Counted from the stretch's first letter, positions 28,598-37,741 are shown. The stretch is 64,000 nucleotides of DNA from Chryseobacterium cucumeris (GCF_001593385.1 NZ_LUVZ01000003.1:88411-152410), one strand, 5' to 3'. Made by a program: numbers and translations. Notes: generated from the sequence alone by a model not told the origin.

Positions 28598-29965
28598 TTA
28601 AAATTTAAATACAATTCTGGAATTGATGAAGAGTCCGTCTTTGTGGTTGTCGATTACATCGTTAATGAAAGCTCCGGTATTGAAATACTGTATTCCTGTA
28701 TTAAAGGTTAAAAATGGATTGATCTTATAATTGAAACTTCCTAAAAATGCGGTTCCGATGTATCTCTTTTTTGAGTTGGAAGACGCCAGGTTTAGTGTTC
28801 CGCTGGGTCTGTAAATCCCGTCCTGGATAGAATATCTCCAGTTGAAAACTACGTCTGCCTGCACTGTTATTTTTTTACCTAAATCAATCGTTGCATAAGG
28901 ATGAATATCAATTAAATTCACCGGGCCGATCTGAGGATTAAATCCAAAATACCCACCTTTCGGATACAATGGATTGAATGTTCCCAATGTTCCATCTCCT
29001 TTATTACTGTCTCCTGAAATATAATCGTTTCTAAGGTTGATGGTCGGTTTTCCTTTTACATTCTCGAACATGTATCCGATGTCTGCAGAAGCCGTCCATG
29101 CACTGATATTTCCTTTATTAAAGTTCCCAAACTGATAGGCTGCTTCGAAATTGTAAATAAAACCTCCTCCATATTTCCAGAATCTTCCGCCAAAAGTATG
29201 TCTGTTCTCATCGGAAAGCCCGTCTTCAAAACGTACATCTTTTCTGTGAATGCCTAAATAATAGAGCTCCAGATTTCCGCTTCTGGGAATAATCCATGTG
29301 TTGTAACTTCCCCAAAGGTTGATTGATTTTGAAGATTTGTTATCAAATGCTCCCGGGCTTATTTCACTGGCAGCCATCATAAAGGCATCAGATCTGAAGT
29401 TCCCTCTTTTGTACATGAATTTTAATCCATCAAAATAGAGTCTTAAATTCGGACCTTCCCTTACCGAGATCAGTCTTCCGCTTCCATAATCAAGTTCCTG
29501 TCTTCCGGCACGTACGGTCAACTTTTCTTTATCATTTTTCAAAATATCAACATCAATGAAAAGATTCTGAATATTCAAATGGTCTTCGTCAATAGGTCTC
29601 GGACCATTCTTTCTTCCATTTTCCCATGCACTTCTCACCTGTCCGAAAATTCTTACTCTTGAGCCCAGATGCAGATCTGCATGTACACTGTATCTTTGAA
29701 TCAGAAAAGGATTGCTTCCAATTCCCATTCTTCCCCAATCTTCATTATTAAAGTCTACAAATTCCAGTCTTGCTTCTCCTCCCAATGAAAGATAATTGTT
29801 GCTTTTTTCTGCAATGGGTATGTATTTGATGGAGTTGTAAAAAGTTTTTGCAGAGTCTTTATGGGAAGCATAATCTTCATCAAACCTCATCAACTTAAAC
29901 TGAGCAGAAAGCTGAGCAGGAATAAAAATCTGCAGCAACAGTACAATGGCGATCAGTTTTTTCAT
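28598..29965 (-). CDS. Alginate-export-type outer membrane porin
   Basis: 455 residues with signal peptide MKKLIAIVLLLQIFIPAQLSAQ. Alternating beta-strand pattern to the end, terminating in ...FINSRIVFKF with the C-terminal Phe of outer-membrane barrels. LGGEARLEFVDFNNEDWG, RVRIFGQVRSAWENGRK and KLTVRAGRQELDYGSGRLISVREGPNLRLYFDGLK are the typical strands of the alginate_exp family of 18-strand substrate porins. It overlaps the DoxX gene by 4 bases (co-translated). The solute is unknown; alginate should not be assumed. Confidence 0.85.
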   Translation of the reverse strand: MKKLIAIVLLLQIFIPAQLSAQFKLMRFDEDYASHKDSAKTFYNSIKYIPIAEKSNNYLSLGGEARLEFVDFNNEDWGRMGIGSNPFLIQRYSVHADLHLGSRVRIFGQVRSAWENGRKNGPRPIDEDHLNIQNLFIDVDILKNDKEKLTVRAGRQELDYGSGRLISVREGPNLRLYFDGLKFMYKRGNFRSDAFMMAASEISPGAFDNKSSKSINLWGSYNTWIIPRSGNLELYYLGIHRKDVRFEDGLSDENRHTFGGRFWKYGGGFIYNFEAAYQFGNFNKGNISAWTASADIGYMFENVKGKPTINLRNDYISGDSNKGDGTLGTFNPLYPKGGYFGFNPQIGPVNLIDIHPYATIDLGKKITVQADVVFNWRYSIQDGIYRPSGTLNLASSNSKKRYIGTAFLGSFNYKINPFLTFNTGIQYFNTGAFINDVIDNHKDGLFINSRIVFKF

Positions 29966-30393
29966 GATGATTTCTTTGTTAAATTATGATCCACCGAATA
30001 TCTTCCAGCTCCCATAAACAGTAAAAACAGATAACATAAACTGTACATAAAAGGAGTATCTTTCACCAGTAAAGCATCATTCCAATGAAGTATAAAATAT
30101 CCTGTAAGGGTCACTGCCAGGATTGGTAATACTGCAATTCTTGTGAAAAAACCAAAGATCACAAATACCGGAAATATCAGATTGGCTGCATCAGCAAAAA
30201 GACTGTTGAAAGCTTCAGGAAGATGCAGCGGGTTGGGTACCTGCTCTGCTTCTGAAACGCCTACTCCTATTTTTTTTAATCCGTGCGCTACGATTAATTC
30301 TACAGAAAGGAAGATTCTGAAAGCTAGAAGGGCAGCATCTGTTAATTTTCTTCCAGGATTGGTATTGGTGATGATATGGATTAACTTTTTCAT
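29962..30393 (-). CDS. DoxX-family membrane protein
   Basis: 143 residues with four membrane segments: AALLAFRIFLSVELIVAHGLKKIG, LFADAANLIFPVFVIFGFFTRI, AVLPILAVTLTGYFILHW and FMYSLCYLFLLFMG. The N-terminal L-A-F-R-x(n)-H-G-L-K-K-I pattern is that of DoxX/DoxD quinone-linked oxidoreductase-like proteins; MhqP of the Bacillus quinone-stress regulon belongs here. Overlaps the porin gene by 4 bases. In this neighbourhood (pirin, VOC dioxygenases, MhqD-like esterase) a role in quinone or thiol stress is plausible. Confidence 0.85.
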   Translation of the reverse strand: MKKLIHIITNTNPGRKLTDAALLAFRIFLSVELIVAHGLKKIGVGVSEAEQVPNPLHLPEAFNSLFADAANLIFPVFVIFGFFTRIAVLPILAVTLTGYFILHWNDALLVKDTPFMYSLCYLFLLFMGAGRYSVDHNLTKKSS

Positions 30394-30454
30394 GATTGGA
30401 ATAAATTTTAGCTATGAATTAAATTGATTGTCGTGATTGTATTAATGCTGGGTT

Positions 30455-30528
30455 GACCACCCCGTCAAAAATTCAAAGAATTTTTGCCACCCCTCCAAAG
30501 GAGGGGAATTTTCACCCCTTCAGTTGGA
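30455..30528. repeat. Dispersed repeat family B, copy 2
   Basis: CCACCCCGTCAAAAATTC, then AAAATTC-AAA-GAATTTT and CCCCTCC-AAA-GGAGGGG hairpins and TTCAGTTGG. Nearly identical to 24559-24631, including compensatory spacing in both loops. It separates the amidohydrolase gene from the DoxX gene. Confidence 0.75.
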
Positions 30529-30574
30529 ACGTTGGTTGATACTTGAATAATTAAAAACTTTTATGGCTAAAAAA

Positions 30575-32347
30575 TTATTTTGTCTGATAGCCTCCGTAAT
30601 ATTTTACAGGTGACCAGTCGGGGATGACTGGAAGTGGTGCCGGAGCTGCTGTTTTGTAGGTTTCATCTCCGTACACGACTTTTCCGTCTACGATCGTCAA
30701 TTTTGAGGTGATGTTTTTGATGTCTTCATCATTGACTGTGAAATAATCTTTATCCAGAATGGTAAGATCTGCAAAGTATCCTTTCTGTATTTTTCCTTTC
30801 TGATAGTCTTTAATGAGTTCGTATCCTCCGTAAGTAGAAAGTGATAAAGCAGTTTTTCTGTCCAGCGTATTTTCTTTACCCATCACCTGAGTTCCTCCTA
30901 TTGTTTTTCCTGTGGTGATCCAGTATAAAGCTACCCATGGGTTATAACTTGCGACTCTTGTTCCGTCTGTTCCTAATCCAACCGGAATTCCCATTTCCAG
31001 CATTTTTTTCACCGGAGGAGATGCCAAAGCTGGTTTTTTACCATATCTGTGGATGAAGCTTTCTCCCTGATACGCCATTCTGTGCTGTACTGCAATTCCT
31101 CCGCCCAACGCTTTGATTCTTTTCATATTATCTTCGGTAACGGTTTCTGCGTGGTCGATAAACCATACTAATCCGTTCAAAGGAATTTCTTTGTTTACTT
31201 CTTCAATGACATTTAAAAATCTGGTTATACTTTCATTATACGTCGCATGAATTCTGAAAGGCCATTTGTTTTTTACCAGAAGACTTACCACCTCTTTCAT
31301 ATTTTTCTCCATCGTAGCCGGAAGTTCCGGTCGTGGGAAAAGAAAGTTTTCAAAGTCGGCTCCGTCTGATACCAGGTTTTCCCCTCCACCGTTGACATGA
31401 TAATCGATTTCATTAAAATCATTATGACCATGGTCGTCAATTTCTACCATTCCAATCCATTTGGTGTAATCGGCAAGCTCAGATCCTTTTTTCTGGGCAA
31501 ATAAATAGTAAGGAAGACGAACGGTAATTTTCCCTTGTTTGTTCAGCTGATCCGTTGTTCCGTAGTCATCCGGAAAATTCTGGAATCCTCCACCTGCGTC
31601 CATTACTGCAGTCACTCCCAATCTGTTCAGTTCCGTCATGTATTGAAGGGTAGAATTTACTTTTTCTTCTTCTTTCAGTTCCGGAAGTTTCGCTAATGTT
31701 GAATAAAGAATAAATGCATTCGGTTCTGCCACCAATAATCCTGTGGGATCTCCGTTATTGTCTTTTTCAATTAAACCTTGAGCAGGGTTTGGGGTATCTC
31801 CATTGATATTCAGTTCTTTTAATCCGGCTTTGTTCAGCCAGGCTTTTCCATAGAGATACATGATGAAAGTAGGCACATTTCCCGTAGCTTCATTAATTTC
31901 AGCCAGTGTGGGAAGTCTTTTTTCTTCAAACTGATATTCATTCCAGCCTCCAATGACTCTTACCCATTGTCCCTTCGGTGTTCTCTGAGCCTGTTCTTTC
32001 AGCATTTCCAAAGCTCTTTTTAAAGATTTCACACCATCCCAACGAAGTTCGGTATTGTAAAATCGTCCTCCTCTGATTACATGCAAATGGCTGTCAAATA
32101 AGCCTGGAATCACTCTGTTTCCTTTAGCATCAATGACTTTTGTATTGCCGTTTTTTAATTTTAAAATCTGGGCATTGGTTCCTACCTGTAAGATTTTATG
32201 GTCTTTGATGCCAACAGCCTGTACTTCCGGATTTTTATCATCCATTGTGGTAATCTTTCCATTGGTAATGATCATGTCTGCTTTCTGAGCATTCAGAATT
32301 CCTGCTGCCAAAACTGTGGAAAGGGTAAGTATATTCAGTAGTTTCAT
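30575..32347 (-). CDS. Exported YtcJ-like metal-dependent amidohydrolase
   Basis: 590 residues from the inner Met (MKLLNILTLSTVLAAGILNAQ, signal peptide) at 32347; a 20-codon extension in front would bury the signal. ADMIITNGKITTMDD starts the domain, VIPGLFDSHLHVIRGG gives the metal-binding HxH, then RIHATYNESI, WFIDHAETV and GLGTDGTRVASYNPWVALYW. This is the layout of YtcJ/NfdA-type N-substituted formamide deformylases and related imidase-like enzymes. It follows the isochorismatase-like gene by 59 bases in the pirin operon. Substrate unknown. Confidence 0.87.
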   Translation of the reverse strand: MKLLNILTLSTVLAAGILNAQKADMIITNGKITTMDDKNPEVQAVGIKDHKILQVGTNAQILKLKNGNTKVIDAKGNRVIPGLFDSHLHVIRGGRFYNTELRWDGVKSLKRALEMLKEQAQRTPKGQWVRVIGGWNEYQFEEKRLPTLAEINEATGNVPTFIMYLYGKAWLNKAGLKELNINGDTPNPAQGLIEKDNNGDPTGLLVAEPNAFILYSTLAKLPELKEEEKVNSTLQYMTELNRLGVTAVMDAGGGFQNFPDDYGTTDQLNKQGKITVRLPYYLFAQKKGSELADYTKWIGMVEIDDHGHNDFNEIDYHVNGGGENLVSDGADFENFLFPRPELPATMEKNMKEVVSLLVKNKWPFRIHATYNESITRFLNVIEEVNKEIPLNGLVWFIDHAETVTEDNMKRIKALGGGIAVQHRMAYQGESFIHRYGKKPALASPPVKKMLEMGIPVGLGTDGTRVASYNPWVALYWITTGKTIGGTQVMGKENTLDRKTALSLSTYGGYELIKDYQKGKIQKGYFADLTILDKDYFTVNDEDIKNITSKLTIVDGKVVYGDETYKTAAPAPLPVIPDWSPVKYYGGYQTK

Positions 32348-32406
32348 AATTTCAATATTTAAGTTTGAAGGTTTCGGCAGGCTTTCAGCCTGCCGAAACA
32401 GTCCCA

Positions 32407-33096
32407 TTAGTGTTTTAACATTTCCTGAGCATACTGAATTCCAATACCGTAAGCTCCACCATGTTTTTTCATCAGATCATTAACAGGTTTGTATGTTTCT
32501 TTTCTAGCCCAGTCTCTCTGCAGTTCCAATACATACTGCACAGAAGTGATAGGATGTGCTCCTGCCTGAACCATACGGGTGATTGACTGATCGTGCGCTT
32601 CTTTAGAAATATCCCCAGAAGCATCTGTTACTACATATACATCGTAACCTTCGTCAATCGCTGATAATACAGGTCCTACGATACATACACTTGTCCATAA
32701 TCCTGCGAAAACCAGTTTCTTTTTATTTTTTCCTGTAATGGCTTTATGGGCATTAACGTCTTCCCATGTATTCATGGTAGTTCTGTCTACATATCCGCTT
32801 GTTGCTTGCGGATATACTTCTGAAATTTCCGGGAAAACAGGTCCGCTGAATGACTTTTCTGCCACCGTTGTTACTACTGTAGGAACATTGAATATTTTTG
32901 ATCCACCCGCTACCAGTGCCACATTATTTCTTAATTCTTCCATACTGATGCTTTTGGTTGCAAAAGCCATTTGTCCTTCGTGGTCTATAAGCACTACGGC
33001 ATGATTGGTAGGATTTAATAATGATTTTCCGGGGTTTTGAGCTGATGCTGCTAATGATAATAAACCAGCTGCAAATGATAGGATTAATTTTTTCAT
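32407..33096 (-). CDS. Exported isochorismatase-like cysteine hydrolase
   Basis: 229 residues. MKKLILSFAAGLLSLAASA is a signal peptide, unusual for this mostly cytoplasmic family. The catalytic triad is visible: Asp38 in VVLIDHEGQ, a Lys around residue 81, and Cys138 in GLWTSVCIVGP. The pattern is that of YcaC-like hydrolases, tightly related to nicotinamidase-fold enzymes acting on small amides. It sits 40 bases after pirin and before an exported amidohydrolase, so the operon delivers three exported catalytic proteins. Substrate unknown. Confidence 0.88.
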   Translation of the reverse strand: MKKLILSFAAGLLSLAASAQNPGKSLLNPTNHAVVLIDHEGQMAFATKSISMEELRNNVALVAGGSKIFNVPTVVTTVAEKSFSGPVFPEISEVYPQATSGYVDRTTMNTWEDVNAHKAITGKNKKKLVFAGLWTSVCIVGPVLSAIDEGYDVYVVTDASGDISKEAHDQSITRMVQAGAHPITSVQYVLELQRDWARKETYKPVNDLMKKHGGAYGIGIQYAQEMLKH

Positions 33097-33136
33097 AATA
33101 ATTTAAAATTTAAGGGTTGTTATTTCTGTTTAATTT

Positions 33137-34012
33137 TTATAGTGTCATCGGTACTTCCATTAAAAGGATTTCTGTACCTTCCTGAAGGGTTTTGATCGTA
33201 ATTTCCTGAATATCCCAGACTCCGAATCCATCTCGTTCTTCTATAATCTCACCGCCTATTTCTGCGCTTCCCTTCAAAATAAAAGCATAGACTCCGTTTC
33301 CTTTTTTTCTGATCTGATAAAGCGTTTCTTTATTCTGATCAAAAGTTCCCAGATGAAACCATGCGTCCTGATGAATCCATACACCTTCGTCATCTGCATT
33401 GGGGGAAAGGATCTGCTGAAATTGATTGTGACTTTTGGTTTTATCTAATGTAATCTGATCATATCTCGGCGTCACATTTCTTTTTTTCGGATAAATCCAG
33501 ATCTGAAGGAATTTTACAAGCTTATCGCTGTTTTTGTTGAACTCACTGTGCATAATTCCTGTTCCTGCACTCATGACCTGAATATCTCCGCTTCTGATCA
33601 CCGCTGTATTTCCCATGCTGTCTTTGTGTTCAAGGTCACCTTCCAAAGGAATACTGATGATTTCCATATTGTCGTGAGGGTGGGTTCCGAAACCTCTTCC
33701 TGCTTCCACTTTATCATCATTCAGGACTCTCAATACTCCAAAGTGCATTCTTTCAGGGTTATAATAATTGGCAAAACTGAAAGTGTGCTGGCTCAACAGC
33801 CATCCGTGATCTGCCTTCCCTCTTGTATCAGCTCTGTGGATCACAGAGTTTTCTTTTATTTTTGATTCTGTATTGGGAAGATGATTGTATCCGATCGGTT
33901 CTAGTGGTTCGATCTCATCGATATCATTTTTCATAGCGCTTGCCAAAGAAGCTGATGCTACAAACATTCCTGTTCCCAATAATCCTTTCTTTAAAAAATC
34001 TTTTCTGTCCAT
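33137..34012 (-). CDS. Exported pirin-family bicupin
   Basis: 291 residues. MDRKDFLKKGLLGTGMFVASASLASA looks like an export signal (Tat-like but RK instead of RR). The pirin N-cupin is HTFSFANYYNPERMHFGVLRVLNDDKVEAGRGFGTHPHDNMEIISIPLEGDLEHKDSMGN with metal ligands H in THPHDN and the E after it; GTGIMHSEFNKN gives the fourth ligand. Pirins can act as quercetinases or redox sensors. First gene of an operon whose promoter carries a 22-bp element shared with the VOC dioxygenase operon at 40.2 kb, pointing to a quinone or electrophile response. Confidence 0.88.
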   Translation of the reverse strand: MDRKDFLKKGLLGTGMFVASASLASAMKNDIDEIEPLEPIGYNHLPNTESKIKENSVIHRADTRGKADHGWLLSQHTFSFANYYNPERMHFGVLRVLNDDKVEAGRGFGTHPHDNMEIISIPLEGDLEHKDSMGNTAVIRSGDIQVMSAGTGIMHSEFNKNSDKLVKFLQIWIYPKKRNVTPRYDQITLDKTKSHNQFQQILSPNADDEGVWIHQDAWFHLGTFDQNKETLYQIRKKGNGVYAFILKGSAEIGGEIIEERDGFGVWDIQEITIKTLQEGTEILLMEVPMTL

Positions 34013-34044
34013 ATCAGATTGTTATTTGTTCTTGTTTGATGAGA

Positions 34045-34094
34045 CAAATTTAGAGAGACCGGAAACCCTGCACATTTAACTAGTTTAATAAATG
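34045..34094 (-). promoter_or_regulatory. Pirin operon promoter with shared 22-bp element
   Basis: On the minus strand a 22-bp element (34073-34094, begins CATTTATTAA, core AACTAGTT, ends TTAAATG) is followed after exactly 20 bases by the -7 box TAAATTTG (34045-34052). The same 22 bases with the same 20-base spacing precede the VOC operon (40199-40248). There is no good TTG -33 box, suggesting activator-dependent transcription. Confidence 0.7.
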
Positions 34095-34202
34095 ACTTTT
34101 CAGCAAAAAAAAATGCCGGATACTTTTGTATCTGGCAGTATGAAGTATATTGGATTGCTTTTTTTGAAATCTCTGCAATCTGCAAGTATAAAAAACTAAG
34201 AT

Positions 34203-34787
34203 TTATTTCTCCTTTGAAGCAAGACGCTTCCTAATGGTGCTTACAAATTCTTTTGAAACCCCAAGGTAAGAAGCAATGTAGTATTGTGCTACTCTTTGCG
34301 GGATGGAAGGGTATACTTTGATGAACTCAAGATATCTGTCTGATGCGGTTTTGGAAATGGTATTCACCAGTCGGCTTTGCAGGGTTGCCAGGTTCCTCTG
34401 AACCAGCATTCTGAAAACTCTTTCAAATTTGGGAACTTCCTGCAGCAGTTTTTCTTTTGTTGACGGGTTCAACATATAGATTTCCGAGTCTTCCAGTGTT
34501 TCGATAAAAACCTTAGAAGGCTTCTGTTCATGAAATGATGCAATATCACTAATCCACCAATCTTCGATGGCAAACAGTAACGTTACTTCGGAACCATTAT
34601 CATCCAAACAATACATTCTCACACATCCTTTATGAATATACCCTTCAAACTGGCAGATTTCTCCTTCTCTGAGCAAAACCGTTTTCTTTGGAAACGACTG
34701 GCAAACAAGCAGATCTGTAAAGGTTTTTTCTTCTTCAGGAGTGATTGAAATAAATCGTGTAATATTTTTGATGATATTTTCAAACAT
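34203..34787 (-). CDS. Crp/Fnr-family transcriptional regulator
   Basis: 194 residues from the inner Met (MFENIIKNITRFISI) at 34787. The cyclic-nucleotide-binding-like beta roll is FPKKTVLLREGEICQFEGYIHKGCVRMYCLDDNGSEVTLLFAIEDWWI; the C-terminal helix-turn-helix is RVAQYYIASYLGVSKEFVSTIRKRLA. This small type is common in Bacteroidetes, where ligands are mostly unknown. It stands divergent to nothing but next to the pirin operon and 10 bases downstream of a REC-like gene, so it may regulate the shared 22-bp sites; that is inference. Confidence 0.9.
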   Translation of the reverse strand: MFENIIKNITRFISITPEEEKTFTDLLVCQSFPKKTVLLREGEICQFEGYIHKGCVRMYCLDDNGSEVTLLFAIEDWWISDIASFHEQKPSKVFIETLEDSEIYMLNPSTKEKLLQEVPKFERVFRMLVQRNLATLQSRLVNTISKTASDRYLEFIKVYPSIPQRVAQYYIASYLGVSKEFVSTIRKRLASKEK

Positions 34788-34797
34788 GGCGTCAGGT

Positions 34798-35109
34798 TTA
34801 TCCCTGCAAATTAGGAAAAAGACTGTAAACTTCATTCTTTAAAAGTCCACTTCCTCCTCCGTAATGATCGATTACTTTAACGTCCTTATTCAAACCGGCA
34901 CAGAATATTTTTATATCTTTCTCAAAATCTTCTTCCAATCCAGAGCTTAAAAGGACAATATCCACTGTATTATTTTTTATATACTCATAGCAGAAATTTT
35001 CATCACTTTGTATGTCTGCTGTCCAGCCTTCATTGTTTTCTATAATTCTTTTTAAAGTATCCAGAATTTCCTGGTTCTTTCCTATGACTAAAAAATGTAA
35101 TGTTTTCAT
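34798..35109 (-). CDS. Small receiver-like protein
   Basis: 103 residues: MKTLHFLVIGKNQEILDTLKRIIENN, then NTVDIVLLSSGLEEDFEKDIKIFC and KVIDHYGGGSG. The strand-helix alternation with FLVIGKNQ and DIVLLSSGL resembles a response-regulator receiver domain, but the acidic pocket is incomplete and the phospho-acceptor position reads Ser-Ser, so it would be a pseudo-receiver. It lies 10 bases upstream of the Crp/Fnr gene in the same direction and is likely co-expressed as its partner. Confidence 0.65.
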   Translation of the reverse strand: MKTLHFLVIGKNQEILDTLKRIIENNEGWTADIQSDENFCYEYIKNNTVDIVLLSSGLEEDFEKDIKIFCAGLNKDVKVIDHYGGGSGLLKNEVYSLFPNLQG

Positions 35110-35139
35110 GTTGTTGAAGGTTTAAAGTTTAAAATTCAA

Positions 35140-35375
35140 GGTTCAAGGTTCAGAGTTTAATGTTTATACTGCTTATGTAAAGGGTAAAATGACGATTTGG
35201 ATTTCTGCGGAATGACATAGTGTGTGAATAGATAAAGTGCTTAGTTTTTCCATTCGTAGAAATCTAAACACTTTTACTCCCAAATGCACCCAATCAATAA
35301 CCCGAATCTGGAAACCTGCTCTACCCTAACAACACTCAAACCCTATGACTCTCAAGCCCGAAACCCCATCTCGTA
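35140..35375. repeat. Dispersed repeat family A, complete copy
   Basis: Contains GGATTTCTGCGGAATGACAT facing TTCGTAGAAATC, then CAACACTCAAACCC, GACTCTCAAGCCCG and AATAACCCGAATCTGG. Same architecture as 17884-18045. Fills the gap between the antiporter and the REC-like gene. Confidence 0.65.
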
Positions 35376-35381
35376 ATATCT

Positions 35382-36992
35382 CTATAAATGCTTATTTCCT
35401 GTAATTTTTAATTCATTCAGATCCAGTTGTGATTCTGCTTTTCGGATCTCGTCATCACTGAAGAGTTTTTCGCGTTTCATTTTAAAGAGTTCTTTTCTCT
35501 GTAAGGCAAATATATCCATCATTACTTTATGATATTCGGCCATATCGTTTTGCCTGTTGGTACACATTTCAATAGAATTGAGATGATTCTGGTGAAGTTT
35601 GATATCACTTTCCAGCGTATTTTTAAGATTTTCAAGGAGACTATTGCTGTTCAACACCTCATTGTATTCGTTATCAAGCCTCTGAACGGCAAGTTTATCC
35701 AGTCTCATCTGAATTCCGGCCTGCTGTTCGTGAGAAGGCAAAATATGATCGATCTCCCCTATTTTTGTTAATTTAATAATCAAAGGTAATGTCAATCCCT
35801 GAAACACTAATGTCACAAAAATGACGACAAATGTGATAAAAATGATCAGATTTCTCATAGGAAACTCAGCTTGTGAATTCATCATCACCGGAATAGACAA
35901 AGCTGTTGCTAGGGAAACCACTCCTCTCATTCCTGCCCAGCCTATGATTAAAGGATTTTTCCATCCCGGACTCGGATCACGGCGGGCTTTTTCACTGAAC
36001 CACCTTGGAAGGTGAGCTACGGGATAGATCCATAAAAGACGTACCACAATGACAATCAAACTTATAACCAAACCATATTTGATGCCTTCCATTACTGAAA
36101 TTTCACCCAATCCATTGATGATATCAGGAAGTTCAAGACCTATTAATACAAAAACCAAAGCATTCATCACAAAGATGAGCGTGTTCCAGACTCCTGTCAT
36201 ATTGATTCTGGTAGTTCCGGTTTTGAAAATCTCATGAGCACGGAATGACATAAACAATCCTCCGCTCACTACCGCCATCACTCCCGAAAAATGGAAATGT
36301 TCTGCAGAAAGAAATAAAATATATGGCGTCATTACGGTAAGTGCCGCATCAATAGCAGGTGTTGTAGGTAAAAAACGGTGAATGGCATAAAAAATATGTG
36401 CTCCGGCAATTCCTACGACAATTCCCATTCCTGCTACCAGAAAAAACTGTCCTGTAGCTTCATGCATTGAAAACGCTCCTGTCATTACAGCAGCTAGCGC
36501 AAACCTGAAAACAATCAGTGAGGAAGCATCATTGATAAGACTTTCTCCTTCCAGTATAGCGAGGGTACGTTTTGGTACTTTTAATCCTTTTAAAACCGTA
36601 GTGGCCGCCACAGCATCAGGCGGTGAAACAATTCCTCCCAATAAAAAACCTAAAGCCAGTGTAAATCCCGGAATCAGCATTTGTGAAGTGTAAGCAACAA
36701 CCAAAGATGTAAGAAATACCAACCCAAATGCCAACAAGCTGATGGGACGTTTCCATTTCCAGAAATCATTCCATGAAGTGTACCAGGCTGCTTCGTATAA
36801 AAGAGGTGGTAAGAAAATCAGAAATATAATCTCCGGATCCAGCTTTAAAACAGGAACTCCGGGAATAAGGCTGATCCCCAACCCGGCAAGTACCAGAAAG
36901 ATAGGATAGGCAATTTTGATCCGTTGTGCCAGCATCACCAGCAGCATGACGAGTAATAAAAGGCCTAATATTAAAAGTAATTGTTCGTGCAT
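35382..36992 (-). CDS. Na+/H+ antiporter, CPA1 family
   Basis: 536 residues, about 12 membrane segments and a ~120-residue cytoplasmic tail that is charged and helical. Landmarks: IFLIFLPPLLYEAAWYTSW, GFLLGGIVSPPDAVAATTVLKGLKVPKRTLAILEGESLINDASSLIVFRFALAA, with the ion-binding ND pair in SLINDASS, and GWAGMRGVVSLATALSIP. It exchanges cytoplasmic Na+ or K+ for H+ across the inner membrane. Transcribed alone; the promoter region overlaps a family D repeat at 37.03-37.09 kb. Confidence 0.92.
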   Translation of the reverse strand: MHEQLLLILGLLLLVMLLVMLAQRIKIAYPIFLVLAGLGISLIPGVPVLKLDPEIIFLIFLPPLLYEAAWYTSWNDFWKWKRPISLLAFGLVFLTSLVVAYTSQMLIPGFTLALGFLLGGIVSPPDAVAATTVLKGLKVPKRTLAILEGESLINDASSLIVFRFALAAVMTGAFSMHEATGQFFLVAGMGIVVGIAGAHIFYAIHRFLPTTPAIDAALTVMTPYILFLSAEHFHFSGVMAVVSGGLFMSFRAHEIFKTGTTRINMTGVWNTLIFVMNALVFVLIGLELPDIINGLGEISVMEGIKYGLVISLIVIVVRLLWIYPVAHLPRWFSEKARRDPSPGWKNPLIIGWAGMRGVVSLATALSIPVMMNSQAEFPMRNLIIFITFVVIFVTLVFQGLTLPLIIKLTKIGEIDHILPSHEQQAGIQMRLDKLAVQRLDNEYNEVLNSNSLLENLKNTLESDIKLHQNHLNSIEMCTNRQNDMAEYHKVMMDIFALQRKELFKMKREKLFSDDEIRKAESQLDLNELKITGNKHL

Positions 36993-37030
36993 GTTTTTTG
37001 AAGTTAGATTTCAGATTCTGATCATTTATG

Positions 37031-37085
37031 TTTGGGCTAAAGCCAGTGGTAAATTTATTTTTTTAAAGGCGGGCTAAAGCCCGCC
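37031..37085. repeat. Dispersed repeat family D with terminator hairpin
   Basis: TTTGGGCTAAAGCCAGTGG, T/A-rich spacer, then the perfect hairpin GGCGGGCT-AA-AGCCCGCC (37068-37085). Same design as 18567-18657. It terminates the leftward esterase gene. Confidence 0.7.
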
Positions 37086-37115
37086 GTTATTGAATATATT
37101 CAAAGTTAAAAGTAC

Positions 37116-37736
37116 TTATTTAAAGATAACCGAGTTGGCCAATTCAATTTCTTCTTCGTTAATAGAATGTCCAAAATTGGCATATACTTTTTCTGTTACC
37201 TCCGCATTCATTTCTCTTAAAATATTGGCTGTAGCATATACTCTTTCTACCGGAACATGAAAATCAGGATTGCTGGTTCCCAGGAAAACCGGAGTCCCTG
37301 CAAAATCACCTTTATAATTTTCACGGTTGATTTTATCTCCAATCACGCCACCAATAATAGCTGCCGCTCCACCGAACTTCTGAGCATTGCGGGCTAAAAA
37401 TTCAAGGGTAAGACAGGCTCCCTGGGAAAATCCGAAAAAGTATATATTTTCAGGTTTTATTCCTGAATTGACAACCGCTTTTACCGTTTCTTCAACCATT
37501 TCAAGAGCTGATGATAACCACGGTTCGTTTTGTTCCACCGGAGCTATAAATGAAAAAGGATACCAGGTGTGATTCAAAGCCTGTGGGGCTAGAAGTGCAT
37601 AGTCTTTTACATTCAAATGCTGGGATAAACTCAGAATATCCTGAGCACTTCCTCCGCGTCCGTGAATCATGATCAAAGCTTTTTCCGCCTGATTTAAGGG
37701 TATTCCTGCTGTTTTTATATTTAAAGTATGACTCAT
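37116..37736 (-). CDS. MhqD/phospholipase-carboxylesterase-type alpha/beta hydrolase
   Basis: 206 residues. Oxyanion segment MIHGRGGSAQDILSL, nucleophile Ser in FFGFSQGACLTLEF, His in FGHSINEEE. Matches the small esterases that accompany ring-cleaving VOC proteins in quinone-stress operons (MhqD in Bacillus). It starts 5 bases after the VOC gene at 37742-38695, so the two are one operon. Likely hydrolyses an ester or ring-fission product; substrate inferred. Confidence 0.87.
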   Translation of the reverse strand: MSHTLNIKTAGIPLNQAEKALIMIHGRGGSAQDILSLSQHLNVKDYALLAPQALNHTWYPFSFIAPVEQNEPWLSSALEMVEETVKAVVNSGIKPENIYFFGFSQGACLTLEFLARNAQKFGGAAAIIGGVIGDKINRENYKGDFAGTPVFLGTSNPDFHVPVERVYATANILREMNAEVTEKVYANFGHSINEEEIELANSVIFK

Positions 37737-37741
37737 TATTT

